DNA of 36,262 bases from an uncultured Bacteroidota bacterium (GTDB lineage Bacteria > Bacteroidota > Bacteroidia > Bacteroidales > P3): assembly GCA_902784465.1 (NCBI GenBank), contig CACZUZ010000022.1:1-36262 (forward strand), read 5' to 3'. Each line of letters starts with the position of its first letter. The first letter of the stretch is position 1. Positions 7,517-15,558 of the stretch are shown in pieces. The notes beneath the pieces are model-generated. The model did not search any database and was not told the DNA's origin. It worked only from the letters and a program-made list of their open reading frames with translations. The translations under genes were made by a program, and so were the position numbers.

Positions 7517-8749
7517 ATGATTATCCAGAAAGCAGGCGGCAGAACATTGCCGACAGAAGAGAAAAAAAAGGAAACATTCAAGATGATAGCCAAGACGATG
7601 TTCGGTCTCGAGGAAATCCTCGCCGACGAACTTCGTGAATGCGGCGCCACCGAAGTGGAGCCCATCACGCGCGCCGTTGCCTTCGAAGGCGACATGCGTG
7701 TGCTCTACCGCGCCAACTATACCTGCCGCACCGCCCTGGCCATCCTCAAGCCTTTCGCCGAGTTTGAAGCCAACGACGACCAGGAACTCTACGACAACGT
7801 CTACAAAATCAAGTGGGAGAAAATCATCGATGTCGACGGCACATTCATGATCGACTCTACAACGTCGGGCGACATCTTCACCCATTCCTACTATGCAGCC
7901 CTCAAAACCAAGGACGCCATCGTAGACCGTCTTCGCCGCAACTTCGGTCACCGACCCAACATCGACACCGAGAACGCCGACTTCAAAATCAACCTCCACA
8001 TCAGCGACAACAAGGTGACGCTGCTGCTCAACTCGAGCGGCGAATCGCTCCACAAGCGTGGCTACCGCCAGGCCGTCGGCATCGCCCCCATCAACGAGGT
8101 GCTTGCCGCTGGCATGATTAAGCTCAGCGGATGGAAATGCGACACCAATTTCTACGACCCCATGTGCGGTAGCGGCACACTCCTCATAGAAGCCGCCATG
8201 ATTGCCAACAACATACCGGCACAATACTACCGCCACGAGAACTTCGCCTTCAAACGCTGGCGCGACTTCAACATCGCCGAGTGGAAGAGCGTCAAAGAGC
8301 AGGAAGACCGCAAGATTGGCGCCATCGACTTCGACTGCGAGATTTGGGGTAACGACATCGACATCGACGTCCTCCAGCAAGCCGAGGCCAACCTCCGCTA
8401 CGCTAAGCTCCACAAGGATGTGATGCTCTACAACGGCTCGTTCGAAGAGCAGGAGCCTCCAGAGGGCAAGACCATCATCGTCACCAACCCTCCCTACGGC
8501 GAACGCATCAAGGTAGAGGACCTCAACGAGCTCTACGCCAAGCTGGGCGACACCTTCAAGAACCTCTACGGCGAACGCTGCGAGGTGTGGCTCATCACCT
8601 CCGACTTCGAAGCCATGAAGCATATAGGATTACACCCATCGAGGAAAATCCAGCTCTTCAACGGTTCGCTCGACTGCCGGCTCCTCAAGTTCGAACTCTA
8701 CAGCGGAAGCAAGAAACAGGGATCGAACAGCACTACCGCAGCCGAGTAA
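7517..8749 (+). CDS. rlmL: THUMP-domain class I SAM-dependent rRNA (guanine-N2) methyltransferase, RlmL type
   Basis: 410 residues from the ATG at 7517; an internal ATG at 7583 (MIAKTMFGLEEIL) is the alternative, but homologs usually carry several residues before this motif. The N-terminal ferredoxin-like/THUMP region (about 25-180) contains MIAKTMFGLEEILADEL and GDIFTHSYYAALKTKDAIVD. The Rossmann methyltransferase domain shows the SAM motif DPMCGSGTLLIEAAM and the catalytic NPPY in IIVTNPPYGERI. These match the family that makes m2G2445 in 23S rRNA; E. coli RlmL carries an extra RlmK half absent here. queG starts 2 bp after its stop, so the two are co-translated. Confidence 0.9.
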   Translation: MIIQKAGGRTLPTEEKKKETFKMIAKTMFGLEEILADELRECGATEVEPITRAVAFEGDMRVLYRANYTCRTALAILKPFAEFEANDDQELYDNVYKIKWEKIIDVDGTFMIDSTTSGDIFTHSYYAALKTKDAIVDRLRRNFGHRPNIDTENADFKINLHISDNKVTLLLNSSGESLHKRGYRQAVGIAPINEVLAAGMIKLSGWKCDTNFYDPMCGSGTLLIEAAMIANNIPAQYYRHENFAFKRWRDFNIAEWKSVKEQEDRKIGAIDFDCEIWGNDIDIDVLQQAEANLRYAKLHKDVMLYNGSFEEQEPPEGKTIIVTNPPYGERIKVEDLNELYAKLGDTFKNLYGERCEVWLITSDFEAMKHIGLHPSRKIQLFNGSLDCRLLKFELYSGSKKQGSNSTTAAE

Positions 8750-8751
8750 TA

Positions 8752-9750
8752 ATGGTTGGCTCCTCCCTCATAAAGACCCTTGCAAAAGAAATAGGCTTCT
8801 CCGACTGCGGCACAGCCCAAGCCGACCGTCTGACAGAGGAAGAATACCCTCTCGACGCATGGCTCGCCGAGGGTTGTAATGCCGAGATGGCTTACATGGA
8901 ACGTAACAGAGGGATGCGCCGTGACCCACGGCTGCTCGTCGAGGGCGCGCGGAGTGTCATCTCGTTGGTCCTCGCCTACAAGCCAGACAGGCTCATGGAA
9001 GGACACTACAAGATTGCACAGTATGCCTACGGTGAGGACTACCACGAGCGGCTGAAACGCATGATGTACCAACTCATCGCTGCCATCAAAGAGCGTCACC
9101 CTGACTTCGAAGCCCGTCCATTTGTCGACACAGCCCCTATCAGCGACCGCCATTGGGCCGCACGCGCCGGCCTCGGCTGGATTGGCCGAAACAACCTTTT
9201 CATCCACCCCCTCCACGGCACCTACTGTTTCCTCGGCGAAATCGTCACCACCTCAGAGATAGACAATTACGACCAGCCATTAGCAGCCAAGCCTACCGTA
9301 ACGGACATCGTAGAGGACCCTGGCCGCATACCCGAACCGCACCATCATCCCACAGCAGCCAGCTCACTTTGCGGCGACTGCATGCTCTGCGTCAACGCAT
9401 GCCCCAACCATGCCATCGTCAGCCTCAAAAACGGCACCTACGTGGTAGATGCACGAAGATGCACCTCGTACAACACCATCGAGAACCGCAGCCCCGAATT
9501 GCCTGACCACCTCGACACCCGAGGCTACATCTTCGGCTGCGACATCTGCCAACTCGTCTGCCCCTACAACAAGGATGTCCCACCCTCCTTCCTGCTCACC
9601 GACGACCGCAAGCAAGAACTCGAGTCACTTGCCACCGCCGACGAACAAACCTTCCGCAAGATGGTCAAACACTCCCCCATCAACCGCATCAAGCACCCCC
9701 AACTCCTCCGCAACATAAACAAAGCCTCCTGCAACAAAGCCTCCTGCTGA
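8752..9750 (+). CDS. queG: Epoxyqueuosine reductase QueG
   Basis: 332 residues. It catalyses the last step of queuosine synthesis, reducing epoxyqueuosine in tRNA with a corrinoid and two [4Fe-4S] clusters. Motifs: SDCGTAQADRL, the DTAPISDRHWAARAGLGWIG segment of the cofactor site, and two cluster motifs CGDCMLCVNACPNHAI and CDICQLVCPYN. The start at 8752 is 2 bp after the previous stop and gives the family N-terminus; an ORF start 165 bp upstream is inside rlmL. The C-terminus carries a 15-bp tandem duplication (9718-9747) repeating NKASC, so the protein ends NKASCNKASC. The likely B12 dependence of QueG is interesting beside the B12 riboswitch at 19.2 kb, but the loci are separate. Confidence 0.95.
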   Translation: MVGSSLIKTLAKEIGFSDCGTAQADRLTEEEYPLDAWLAEGCNAEMAYMERNRGMRRDPRLLVEGARSVISLVLAYKPDRLMEGHYKIAQYAYGEDYHERLKRMMYQLIAAIKERHPDFEARPFVDTAPISDRHWAARAGLGWIGRNNLFIHPLHGTYCFLGEIVTTSEIDNYDQPLAAKPTVTDIVEDPGRIPEPHHHPTAASSLCGDCMLCVNACPNHAIVSLKNGTYVVDARRCTSYNTIENRSPELPDHLDTRGYIFGCDICQLVCPYNKDVPPSFLLTDDRKQELESLATADEQTFRKMVKHSPINRIKHPQLLRNINKASCNKASC

Positions 9751-9824
9751 GAATTTGTAGTGCTAAGTGTGGTGTGAATGTTAAGCTGATTGCGGATAGT
9801 TCTATCATTTTTTCAATATTTATT

Positions 9825-9901
9825 CTGTATAGCAGAACAAATATTCCAATTTTTATTCTACAGAACTGAATACTTTTCTGTATATTTGCATTCAGAAAAC
9901 A
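9825..9901 (+). promoter_or_regulatory. Orphan promoter with three TTCTG...CAGAA dyads
   Basis: A -7 element TATATTTG lies at 9881-9888. Around it are three spaced copies of a dyad TTCTG-n-CAGAA: about 9825-9839, about 9855-9868, and a longer arm pair TTTTCTG/CAGAAAA about 9876-9900. The dyads sit roughly 20-30 bp apart, overlapping and upstream of the promoter. This resembles the repeat-decorated promoters of the three ATPase genes in this window, but only a 26-codon remnant follows. Confidence 0.45.
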
Positions 9902-9909
9902 TACGATAT

Positions 9910-9990
9910 ATGATAGACAAAGAACTGGTGAAAAAAAACAGTCAATCAGATGAGGAAATCGAGATAATTGTCCGGAGTGATGACGGATAG
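9910..9990 (+). pseudogene. 26-codon remnant, possibly the start of a lost AAA+ ATPase gene
   Basis: ATG at 9910 begins MIDKELVKKNSQSDEEIE and stops after 26 codons, overlapping the 3' end of the minus-strand ATPase gene by 45 bp. From memory, one Bacteroidales AAA_14/DUF4143 ATPase subfamily starts with a similar M-I-x-K-E-L-[VI]-K sequence. A promoter with operator-like dyads lies 22 bp upstream. I read it as the start of a deleted ATPase gene; chance is a real alternative. Confidence 0.3.
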
Positions 9991-11076
9991 GGGAATGTTT
10001 CCATACCCTTTTGTGAACTCGCTTGGAGTTTTTATTGCGGCTTTTCGGGGGTTCCACTTCATCTCGAAAAGCTGGAACGTGCCACCGCTTTCTTCGATGA
10101 AGTCGATTTCCTGCTGCGTGGTGGTTCGCCAGAAATAGTAGTTGGCGCGGTGTCCACGGTTATGGTTGTACTTGAGGCGTTCGCTGACAATGAAATTCTC
10201 CCACAACACCCCTATGTCGTTGCGTAAAGACGGCGGGTTAAAGTTTTGTATGATGACATTGCGGATGCCATTGTCGTAAAAGTATATCTTTTTCCCCTTC
10301 TTAAGTTCGGTACGCATATTGCGACTGAGCGCAGGAAGACGGAATACGATGTAGCATTTCTCCAACAAGTCGACATATTTTTCGACCGTCTTTACATCGG
10401 AGCCTACAGCCTGTGACAATTCGTTGTAAGACACCTCACTTCCCACCTGTAATGCCAAGGCCACCAGCAGTTTTTCGATTAGCACCGGTTTACGCACCCC
10501 TTCCATCGACAGCAGGTCCTGATACATATAGCTGCCCGAGAGGTTGGCGAGAACATCGTCACTATCGTCAATATTGTTTATCACATCAGGATATGACCCA
10601 TATACGAGCCTTGACTCCAGCAGCTGACGTGTGCTTACATATCCCATATTGTCATTTATCTCCTGTGTGGAAAAGGGGAAGAGCTGATACTCAAATTTGC
10701 GTCCAGTGAGTGGTTCGTTCAACGTCCCTTGCAGGAGAAATGAGGATGAGCCAGTGATAAGAAGTTGCACATCGGGCATATTGTCGGTGATAAGTTTCAT
10801 TGTGAGTCCCGCACCGCGTAGCCGTTGGGCCTCGTCCACCATAACGATGCGGTGGCTGCCGACCAGCCTCCGGAGTTCACCAAGGTTTGCTCCTTCGAGA
10901 AGACCTCTCATCTCAGGATCGTCGCAGTTGAGGATCAGAACATCATCGTGTGAGGACAATATTTGACGGAAAAGGGTGCTTTTCCCAACTTGTCGGGCGC
11001 CAACAAGCACAATAGCCTTCCCACAGAACATTCGCTTCTCAATGATTTCCTGTAGCTTACGTTTCAATAATTCCAT
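9946..11076 (-). CDS. AAA+ ATPase with DUF4143 / PD-(D/E)XK-like C-terminus (ATPase 1)
   Basis: 376 residues from the ATG at 11074-11076; a longer reading begins upstream of the probable transcript start. N-terminal AAA_14 domain: Walker A VLVGARQVGKSTLF (about 30-43), Walker B HRIVMVDEAQRL, sensor-type QLLITGSSSFLLQG. The middle holds the winged-helix-like DUF4143 region. The C-terminus contains QQEIDFIEESGG followed by FQLFEMKWNPRK, the E-I-D ... E-x-K spacing of a PD-(D/E)XK fold. The family is widespread and multi-copy in Bacteroidales; its role is not established, with defence or DNA-processing suggestions only. Leader of about 17 nt, promoter at 11101, two 33-bp palindromic units at the -33 box. 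Confidence 0.88.
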   Translation of the reverse strand: MELLKRKLQEIIEKRMFCGKAIVLVGARQVGKSTLFRQILSSHDDVLILNCDDPEMRGLLEGANLGELRRLVGSHRIVMVDEAQRLRGAGLTMKLITDNMPDVQLLITGSSSFLLQGTLNEPLTGRKFEYQLFPFSTQEINDNMGYVSTRQLLESRLVYGSYPDVINNIDDSDDVLANLSGSYMYQDLLSMEGVRKPVLIEKLLVALALQVGSEVSYNELSQAVGSDVKTVEKYVDLLEKCYIVFRLPALSRNMRTELKKGKKIYFYDNGIRNVIIQNFNPPSLRNDIGVLWENFIVSERLKYNHNRGHRANYYFWRTTTQQEIDFIEESGGTFQLFEMKWNPRKAAIKTPSEFTKGYGNIPLSVITPDNYLDFLI

Positions 11077-11100
11077 AATAAGAGTATTTAAATCACAATG

Positions 11101-11108
11101 CAAAGATA
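11101..11108 (-). promoter_or_regulatory. -7 element of ATPase 1
   Basis: TATCTTTG on the minus strand, within the 13-bp string TTGTATCTTTGCA shared by all three ATPase promoters. A TTTG -33 box lies 18 bp upstream (11127-11130) and falls inside the palindromic repeat. The ATG is 24 bp downstream. Confidence 0.75.
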
Positions 11109-11121
11109 CAAAAAAAATGCC

Positions 11122-11187
11122 TAATCCAAAAAATCATATATATTTTTTGGATTATAATCCAAAAAATTATACCAATTTTATGGATTA
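11122..11187. repeat. Two tandem 33-bp palindromic units upstream of ATPase 1
   Basis: Units 11122-11154 and 11155-11187 each begin TAATCC and end GGATTA, separated by a 21-bp AT-rich core. In the first unit the arms extend to a 12-bp perfect inverted repeat (AATCCAAAAAAT). They abut head to tail with no spacer and overlap the -33 box. A 33-bp period is about three helical turns. Best read as a dimer-binding operator pair. Confidence 0.85.
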
Positions 11188-11398
11188 GCAAAAAACTGTT
11201 TGGTCAGAAAGGCAGCGCCGGCAGCAATGATTGTGCCGAGAAGTCCATCCACTCAAGAAGGCTGTCATCGTGACAAGAGACGAGGAGTCAACCATAAGTA
11301 AAGATGGATTGTCAATTGAGATAGTTCCAGTATGGAAATGGCTTTTGCTTCAACATTTCACAGGGATAGAGTAGAGCCAACTCATAATGCTGGTATTG
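11188..11398. other. Degenerate gene remnants, no intact gene
   Basis: On the minus strand several short stretches read like protein but are broken by stops: one gives YELALLYPCEMLKQKPFPYW, another GLLGTIIAAGAAFLTKQFF ending at the AT-rich repeats. No intact ORF, promoter or RNA is visible. This looks like decayed sequence downstream of the truncated phosphatase. Confidence 0.4.
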
Positions 11399-11557
11399 TC
11401 AACTTTCTAGCATGATGCCCGTGGCAAATGCGATCAACAGACGTGGGTACTCAAACCTCTCTCCCACCCCTGCTTCCTCCGCCATACGACGCATCACAAA
11501 CTCCGCCGTAACACTGCGACAGATATTGCCGTGGCAGACAAAAAGAATCTTCTTCAT
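11399..11557 (-). pseudogene. Truncated low-molecular-weight protein tyrosine phosphatase
   Basis: 52 codons starting MKKILFVCHGNICRSVTAEF. This is the N-terminus of LMW-PTP, including the complete P-loop C-x5-R-S (CHGNICRS, nucleophile Cys8, Arg14). After about 36 residues similarity ends and a stop follows, whereas the family is about 150-160 residues and needs a C-terminal catalytic Asp (DP motif), which is absent. The ATG abuts the TAA of the upstream lipoprotein gene (TAAATG), so the intact gene would have been translationally coupled to it. As it stands it should be inactive. Confidence 0.7.
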
Positions 11558-11992
11558 TTACTGCTTCAGAAGAGTCAGAATCTGGATTATGGAGGACACC
11601 GTCTGAGCTTTTTGCTGGATGTTGCTAGCGGTGACTCCATCTAATCCTGTAGCATTCAAGAGATTATTGGTAATCGTGGTTGCTGTGGCAGCTGATATGA
11701 GGCCTGCGCCCCCAGTCACCAGACCGGAGACGAAAGATTTTTTGTAGCGTGCATCACCATTGCTGGACTTCAGACCGTTGTAGGCAGTGATGACTACAAT
11801 CATGTTGCTCAAGTCGTTAGGGTTGGTGATGGCAAGTGTGCCAGCTTTCTTGCTTTTATTGAGGGCGATGAGGGCTTGTCCGCAGGCGGCTCCCGAAGCA
11901 GCGGCTGTAGTGTTGGTGGCACCGCCAGTCACTCCACATGATATCATTGCAAATGTGGCAACAAACATCATTACTAAACTGAATTTCTTCAT
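11558..11992 (-). CDS. Small lipoprotein, function unknown
   Basis: 144 residues from the ATG at 11990-11992, chosen because it starts an SPII signal (MKKFSLVMMFVATFAMISCG, Cys19). The mature part is rich in Ala, Thr and Asn (GVTGGATNTTAAASGAACGQ), then has a KKSFVSGLVTGGAGLISAAT segment that could be amphipathic or membrane-inserting, and a Gln/Leu-rich C-terminal helix. No family recognised. It has its own promoter at 12071-12078 and is directly followed by the truncated phosphatase. Confidence 0.75.
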   Translation of the reverse strand: MKKFSLVMMFVATFAMISCGVTGGATNTTAAASGAACGQALIALNKSKKAGTLAITNPNDLSNMIVVITAYNGLKSSNGDARYKKSFVSGLVTGGAGLISAATATTITNNLLNATGLDGVTASNIQQKAQTVSSIIQILTLLKQ

Positions 11993-12070
11993 AAAATCAA
12001 TTTTTTTGTTTATAACTTTTTTACTGTTTGTTAATTCAATACGTGCTGTCTGTTGATTCATAAGCAAAAG

Positions 12071-12078
12071 CAAATATA
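12071..12078 (-). promoter_or_regulatory. -7 element for the small lipoprotein
   Basis: Plus-strand CAAATATA, i.e. TATATTTG on the minus strand, 79 bp upstream of the lipoprotein ATG. Divergent from the pruA promoters. Confidence 0.55.
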
Positions 12079-12110
12079 CATTTTTTTTACAATATTTTTG
12101 AAAAAATGTG

Positions 12111-12156
12111 TAACTTTGCAACGCATTACAAAAGGTAACAACCTCTATTATCTTTG
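12111..12156 (+). promoter_or_regulatory. Candidate pruA promoters (two -7 elements)
   Basis: TAACTTTG at 12111-12118 and TATCTTTG at 12149-12156 both match TAnnTTTG. The second lies 45 bp before the pruA ATG. Neither has a perfectly spaced TTTG -33 box, so which one is used is open. Confidence 0.5.
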
Positions 12157-12200
12157 CAACAAACAAATAAACAATATTTTAAACAATAACTACTATTTTT

Positions 12201-13892
12201 ATGAACAACATTCTTTTTTCTTTTCCCAAACCTGAGAACGAACCCGTCCTCGGTTACGCTCCCGGCAGTCCCGAACGCGCCAAGATCCGCCAGGCCCTCG
12301 ACGAACTCTACAACATGGAGTATGAGATTTGCCCCATCATCGGCGGAAAGAAGGTGAAAACCAAAGATAGCGGCACCATCGTCATGCCTACCGAGAACAA
12401 GCACGTCCTCGCCAAATACTATAAGGTGGGTGAGAAAGAGGTCAAGATGGCTATCGAGGCCTCGATGAAAGCCCACGAGGAATGGGCCAACACCCCATGT
12501 ATGGAGCGTGCCAGCGTCATGCAGAAGATTGCCACCCTCATCGCCGGCAAATACCGCTGGAAAATCAACGCCGCCACCATGCTCGGCCAGGGAAAGACCA
12601 CCATGCAGGCCGAAATCGACTCCGCTTGCGAGCTCGTCGACTTCCTCCGCTACAACGCCTACTACGCATCACAGATATACAGCGACCAGCCCTGCAGCGA
12701 CAAGGGCACCCTCAACTATGTGACCTACCGTCCGCTCGAAGGCTTCGTCTTCGCCATCACCCCGTTCAACTTCACCTCTATCGCCAGCAACCTCTGCCTC
12801 AGCCCCGTGCTGATGGGCAACACCTGCATCTGGAAGCCCTCCACCACCGCCATGCTCTCCAACTATATCCTCATGGAGATTTACAAGGAGGCTGGTCTCC
12901 CCGACGGCGTAGTCAACTTCCTCCCAGGCAGCGGCGCCCTCATCGGCAAAGTGGCCTTCGCCGACAAGAACCTGGCCGGCGTCCACTTCACCGGCGGCAC
13001 CAAGACCTTCAACGGCTTCTGGAAATCCATCGGCGACAACGTTGCCAACTACCGCACCTATCCCAAGATTGTCGGCGAGACTGGCGGCAAGGACTTCATC
13101 TTCGCCCACAACAGCGCCAACCCCGCACAGGTTGCCACCGCCATTGTCCGCGGCGCCTTCGAGTTCCAGGGTCAGAAGTGCTCGGCAGCCTCACGCGCCT
13201 ACATCCCCAAATCGATGTGGCCCGAGGTTAAGGAGATTGTCGGCAAGATGCTCGACGAAATCAAGGTTGGCGACGTCCGCGACTTCAGCGCCTTCGTCAA
13301 CGCTGTCATCGACGAGGCCTCCTTCGACAACTGCATGAACTACATCGAACATGCCAAGAAGAGCAAAGACGCCGAAATCGTGTTCGGCGGCACTGGCGAC
13401 AAGAGCGTTGGCTGGTTCATCCAACCCACCGTCATCCTGGCCAAGAAGCCCGACTACAAGTCGATGTGCGAGGAGATCTTCGGCCCCATCATCACCATCT
13501 ATGTCTACGACGACAAGGACTATGAGAAGACCCTCCACCTCTGCGACGAGACATCGCCCTACGCCCTCACAGGTGCCATCTTCTCGAGCGACCGCAAGGC
13601 CCTGCACCTGGGTGCCGACATCCTCAAGTATGCTGCTGGCAACATCTACTACAACGACAAGCCCACCGGAGCCGTCGTCGGTCAGCAGCCCTTTGGCGGC
13701 GCCCGCGCCAGCGGCACCAACGACAAGGCCGGCAGCTACCTCAACCTCATCCGCTGGACCTCGCCGCAAGCCATCAAGGAGACCTTCGACCCCGCTTACA
13801 ACTACAGCTATCCCTTCGTAAGCAACGAGGACAACGCCTACGAAGCCCCCGCGGCAAAGAAAGCCCCTGCAAAAAAGGCAGCAAAAAAATAA
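12201..13892 (+). CDS. pruA: L-glutamate gamma-semialdehyde dehydrogenase (P5C dehydrogenase)
   Basis: 563 residues, full length for the single-function class. It oxidises glutamate-gamma-semialdehyde to glutamate with NAD+, the second step of proline catabolism (also reached from ornithine). NAD site: PFNFTSIASNLCLSPVLMGN and the FTGGTKTFNGFW region. General-base Glu is in VGETGGKDFIF and the nucleophilic Cys in EFQGQKCSAASRAY. The C-terminal Asn/Gly segment GQQPFGGARASGTNDKAG is conserved. The last residues form an Ala/Lys tail (PAAKKAPAKKAAKK), a low-complexity addition beyond the enzyme fold. No putA-type proline dehydrogenase gene is adjacent. Confidence 0.95.
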   Translation: MNNILFSFPKPENEPVLGYAPGSPERAKIRQALDELYNMEYEICPIIGGKKVKTKDSGTIVMPTENKHVLAKYYKVGEKEVKMAIEASMKAHEEWANTPCMERASVMQKIATLIAGKYRWKINAATMLGQGKTTMQAEIDSACELVDFLRYNAYYASQIYSDQPCSDKGTLNYVTYRPLEGFVFAITPFNFTSIASNLCLSPVLMGNTCIWKPSTTAMLSNYILMEIYKEAGLPDGVVNFLPGSGALIGKVAFADKNLAGVHFTGGTKTFNGFWKSIGDNVANYRTYPKIVGETGGKDFIFAHNSANPAQVATAIVRGAFEFQGQKCSAASRAYIPKSMWPEVKEIVGKMLDEIKVGDVRDFSAFVNAVIDEASFDNCMNYIEHAKKSKDAEIVFGGTGDKSVGWFIQPTVILAKKPDYKSMCEEIFGPIITIYVYDDKDYEKTLHLCDETSPYALTGAIFSSDRKALHLGADILKYAAGNIYYNDKPTGAVVGQQPFGGARASGTNDKAGSYLNLIRWTSPQAIKETFDPAYNYSYPFVSNEDNAYEAPAAKKAPAKKAAKK

Positions 13893-13913
13893 AAGTTGAA
13901 CATTAACATCTGA

Positions 13914-13969
13914 AAAGTGAGAGCAAAGACCAAGAACATCCTTCAAGGTCTGCTCTCACTTTCCTTTTT
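13914..13969 (+). terminator. Intrinsic terminator/attenuator between pruA and cotH-like gene
   Basis: Perfect 12-bp arms AAAGTGAGAGCA (13914-13925) and TGCTCTCACTTT (13951-13962), with an inner AGACC/GGTC extension, followed by CCTTTTT. It ends only 4 bp before the GTG start of the next gene, so the hairpin could also affect access to that start. Confidence 0.75.
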
Positions 13970-13972
13970 CCG

Positions 13973-15550
13973 GTGAAACACAAACTCTTTCTTTTCCTGC
14001 TGGCCTTTGCATCCTGTGCCGCCGCCCAGCAGCCTTTCTCGTCGAGCCTGCCCATAGTCATCATCGTCACCGACCAGGACTCGGCGACAGACTCCCCTAT
14101 CGCCATTAACGACAGCGTCAAGATTGGTGCCACGATGCAGATACTACAACCCAATGGCTCCGGCGTCGTCACCCTTGCCGACACAACCAATGCCGACCTC
14201 GTAAACTATAGTGGTCGCATCGCCATCAAGACCCGAGGCCATACCTCGTTGCTGAGCAACAAGAAGTCGTACCGCCTGGAGACACGCAAAGCCGACGATA
14301 TATCCAACAACAATGTGCCATTGATGGGAATGCCAAAGGAGAACGACTGGATTCTGAATGCTTTGTACAATGACCCAAGCTACATCCGCGATGCGCTGAC
14401 CTACAACCTTGGCCGTCGCACCGGCCGTTATGCACCACGCACACACCACTGCGAACTATTCCTCAACGGCGTCTATCAAGGCATATATATGCTCTCAGAA
14501 AGCATCAAGGTCGACAAGAACCGCGTGAACATCAAGAAGATGACTGCCGACGACACCAGCGGAGAGGCTCTGACCGGAGGCTACATCTTCAAGGCCGACC
14601 ACCCCGACAAGGATGAGCCCATAGCATGGAGTACCCCCTCGCTCGCAGGCGACGTTGAGGTCACCTACATCCACCATTACCCGAAACCGGAAGACATCAC
14701 ACAACAGCAGCATGACTATCTGTACGGCTATTTCTCTCACTTCCTGACCGCCATGCGGCACCGTGACACCGTGTCGCCCAACAACTACACCACCTTCATC
14801 GACCTCGAATCCTTCGCCGACTACATGCTGGTCAGCGAACTGGCCTCCAATTCCGACAGCTACCAGTACAGCACCTACTTTCACAAGAACCGGGGCGGCA
14901 AGATATGCGCCGGACCTCTCTGGGACTTCAACCAGGCCTACGGCAACGACCCCAAAGGGCGGGACGGATACGACGTATGGCAGTTCGACAACGGCAGCAA
15001 TACCGGAACCTCATTCTGGAAAGTACTCTTCTCTCGGCCGCCGCTTCATGACAGGATGGTAAACCGCTGGCAACAACTTACCGACAATGGTCCTTTGGCA
15101 CTCAACAGCATCATGACGCTCATCGACTCCCTGTCGGCCACTATTAGCGAAGCGGCATTACGCGACAAGGAGCGTTGGGGACACAATTCCGATTTCAGCC
15201 AGAGTATAGACTCGCTAAAGAACTGGTTGACCATGAGACACGCATGGATGGACAAACAACTGTCAAGCAGCAACTTCATCGGCCCTCAGTTGTCAGCCGA
15301 CGATTGCCAAGTCTCCTTTTATCCCAATCCCACTCGCGACCTGCTCCACATCGAGTTGAGCGAAGAGGCCGCGTCCAAGGGCTACTCTGTAGTTGTTGTC
15401 AATCCTGTCGGATCCAAGGTCATGAGCCTCACCAACTTGAAAAACAGCCTTACGATAGATCTCAGCCTGATGCCATCGGGAGTATACACGATGCGACTCA
15501 CCACCGCTGACGGTCCACAGTCCATCCACAAAATCATCAAAATAGACTGA
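13973..15550 (+). CDS. CotH kinase family protein with T9SS sorting domain
   Basis: 525 residues with a GTG start, since no ATG is better placed. Signal peptide about 1-18 (MKHKLFLFLLAFASCAAA). The CotH domain (about 60-370) contains GRIAIKTRGHTS, KKSYRLETRK, NDWILNALYNDPSYIRDAL, CELFLNGVYQGIYMLSE, and the metal-site-like GPLWDFNQAYGND. The last ~75 residues form a type A T9SS C-terminal domain starting SFYPNPTRDLLHIEL and ending SGVYTMRL...IHKIIKID, which targets the protein across the outer membrane. CotH proteins of spore coats are protein kinases; secreted bacterial homologs are often linked to cell-surface or polysaccharide functions. The substrate here is unknown. Confidence 0.88.
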   Translation: MKHKLFLFLLAFASCAAAQQPFSSSLPIVIIVTDQDSATDSPIAINDSVKIGATMQILQPNGSGVVTLADTTNADLVNYSGRIAIKTRGHTSLLSNKKSYRLETRKADDISNNNVPLMGMPKENDWILNALYNDPSYIRDALTYNLGRRTGRYAPRTHHCELFLNGVYQGIYMLSESIKVDKNRVNIKKMTADDTSGEALTGGYIFKADHPDKDEPIAWSTPSLAGDVEVTYIHHYPKPEDITQQQHDYLYGYFSHFLTAMRHRDTVSPNNYTTFIDLESFADYMLVSELASNSDSYQYSTYFHKNRGGKICAGPLWDFNQAYGNDPKGRDGYDVWQFDNGSNTGTSFWKVLFSRPPLHDRMVNRWQQLTDNGPLALNSIMTLIDSLSATISEAALRDKERWGHNSDFSQSIDSLKNWLTMRHAWMDKQLSSSNFIGPQLSADDCQVSFYPNPTRDLLHIELSEEAASKGYSVVVVNPVGSKVMSLTNLKNSLTIDLSLMPSGVYTMRLTTADGPQSIHKIIKID

Positions 15551-15558
15551 TGAAATAA

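Noticed and set aside
7493-8623. 376-codon minus-strand ORF
   Set aside because: Antisense shadow of the GC-rich methyltransferase gene; no protein motif, and the sense frame has clear catalytic motifs.
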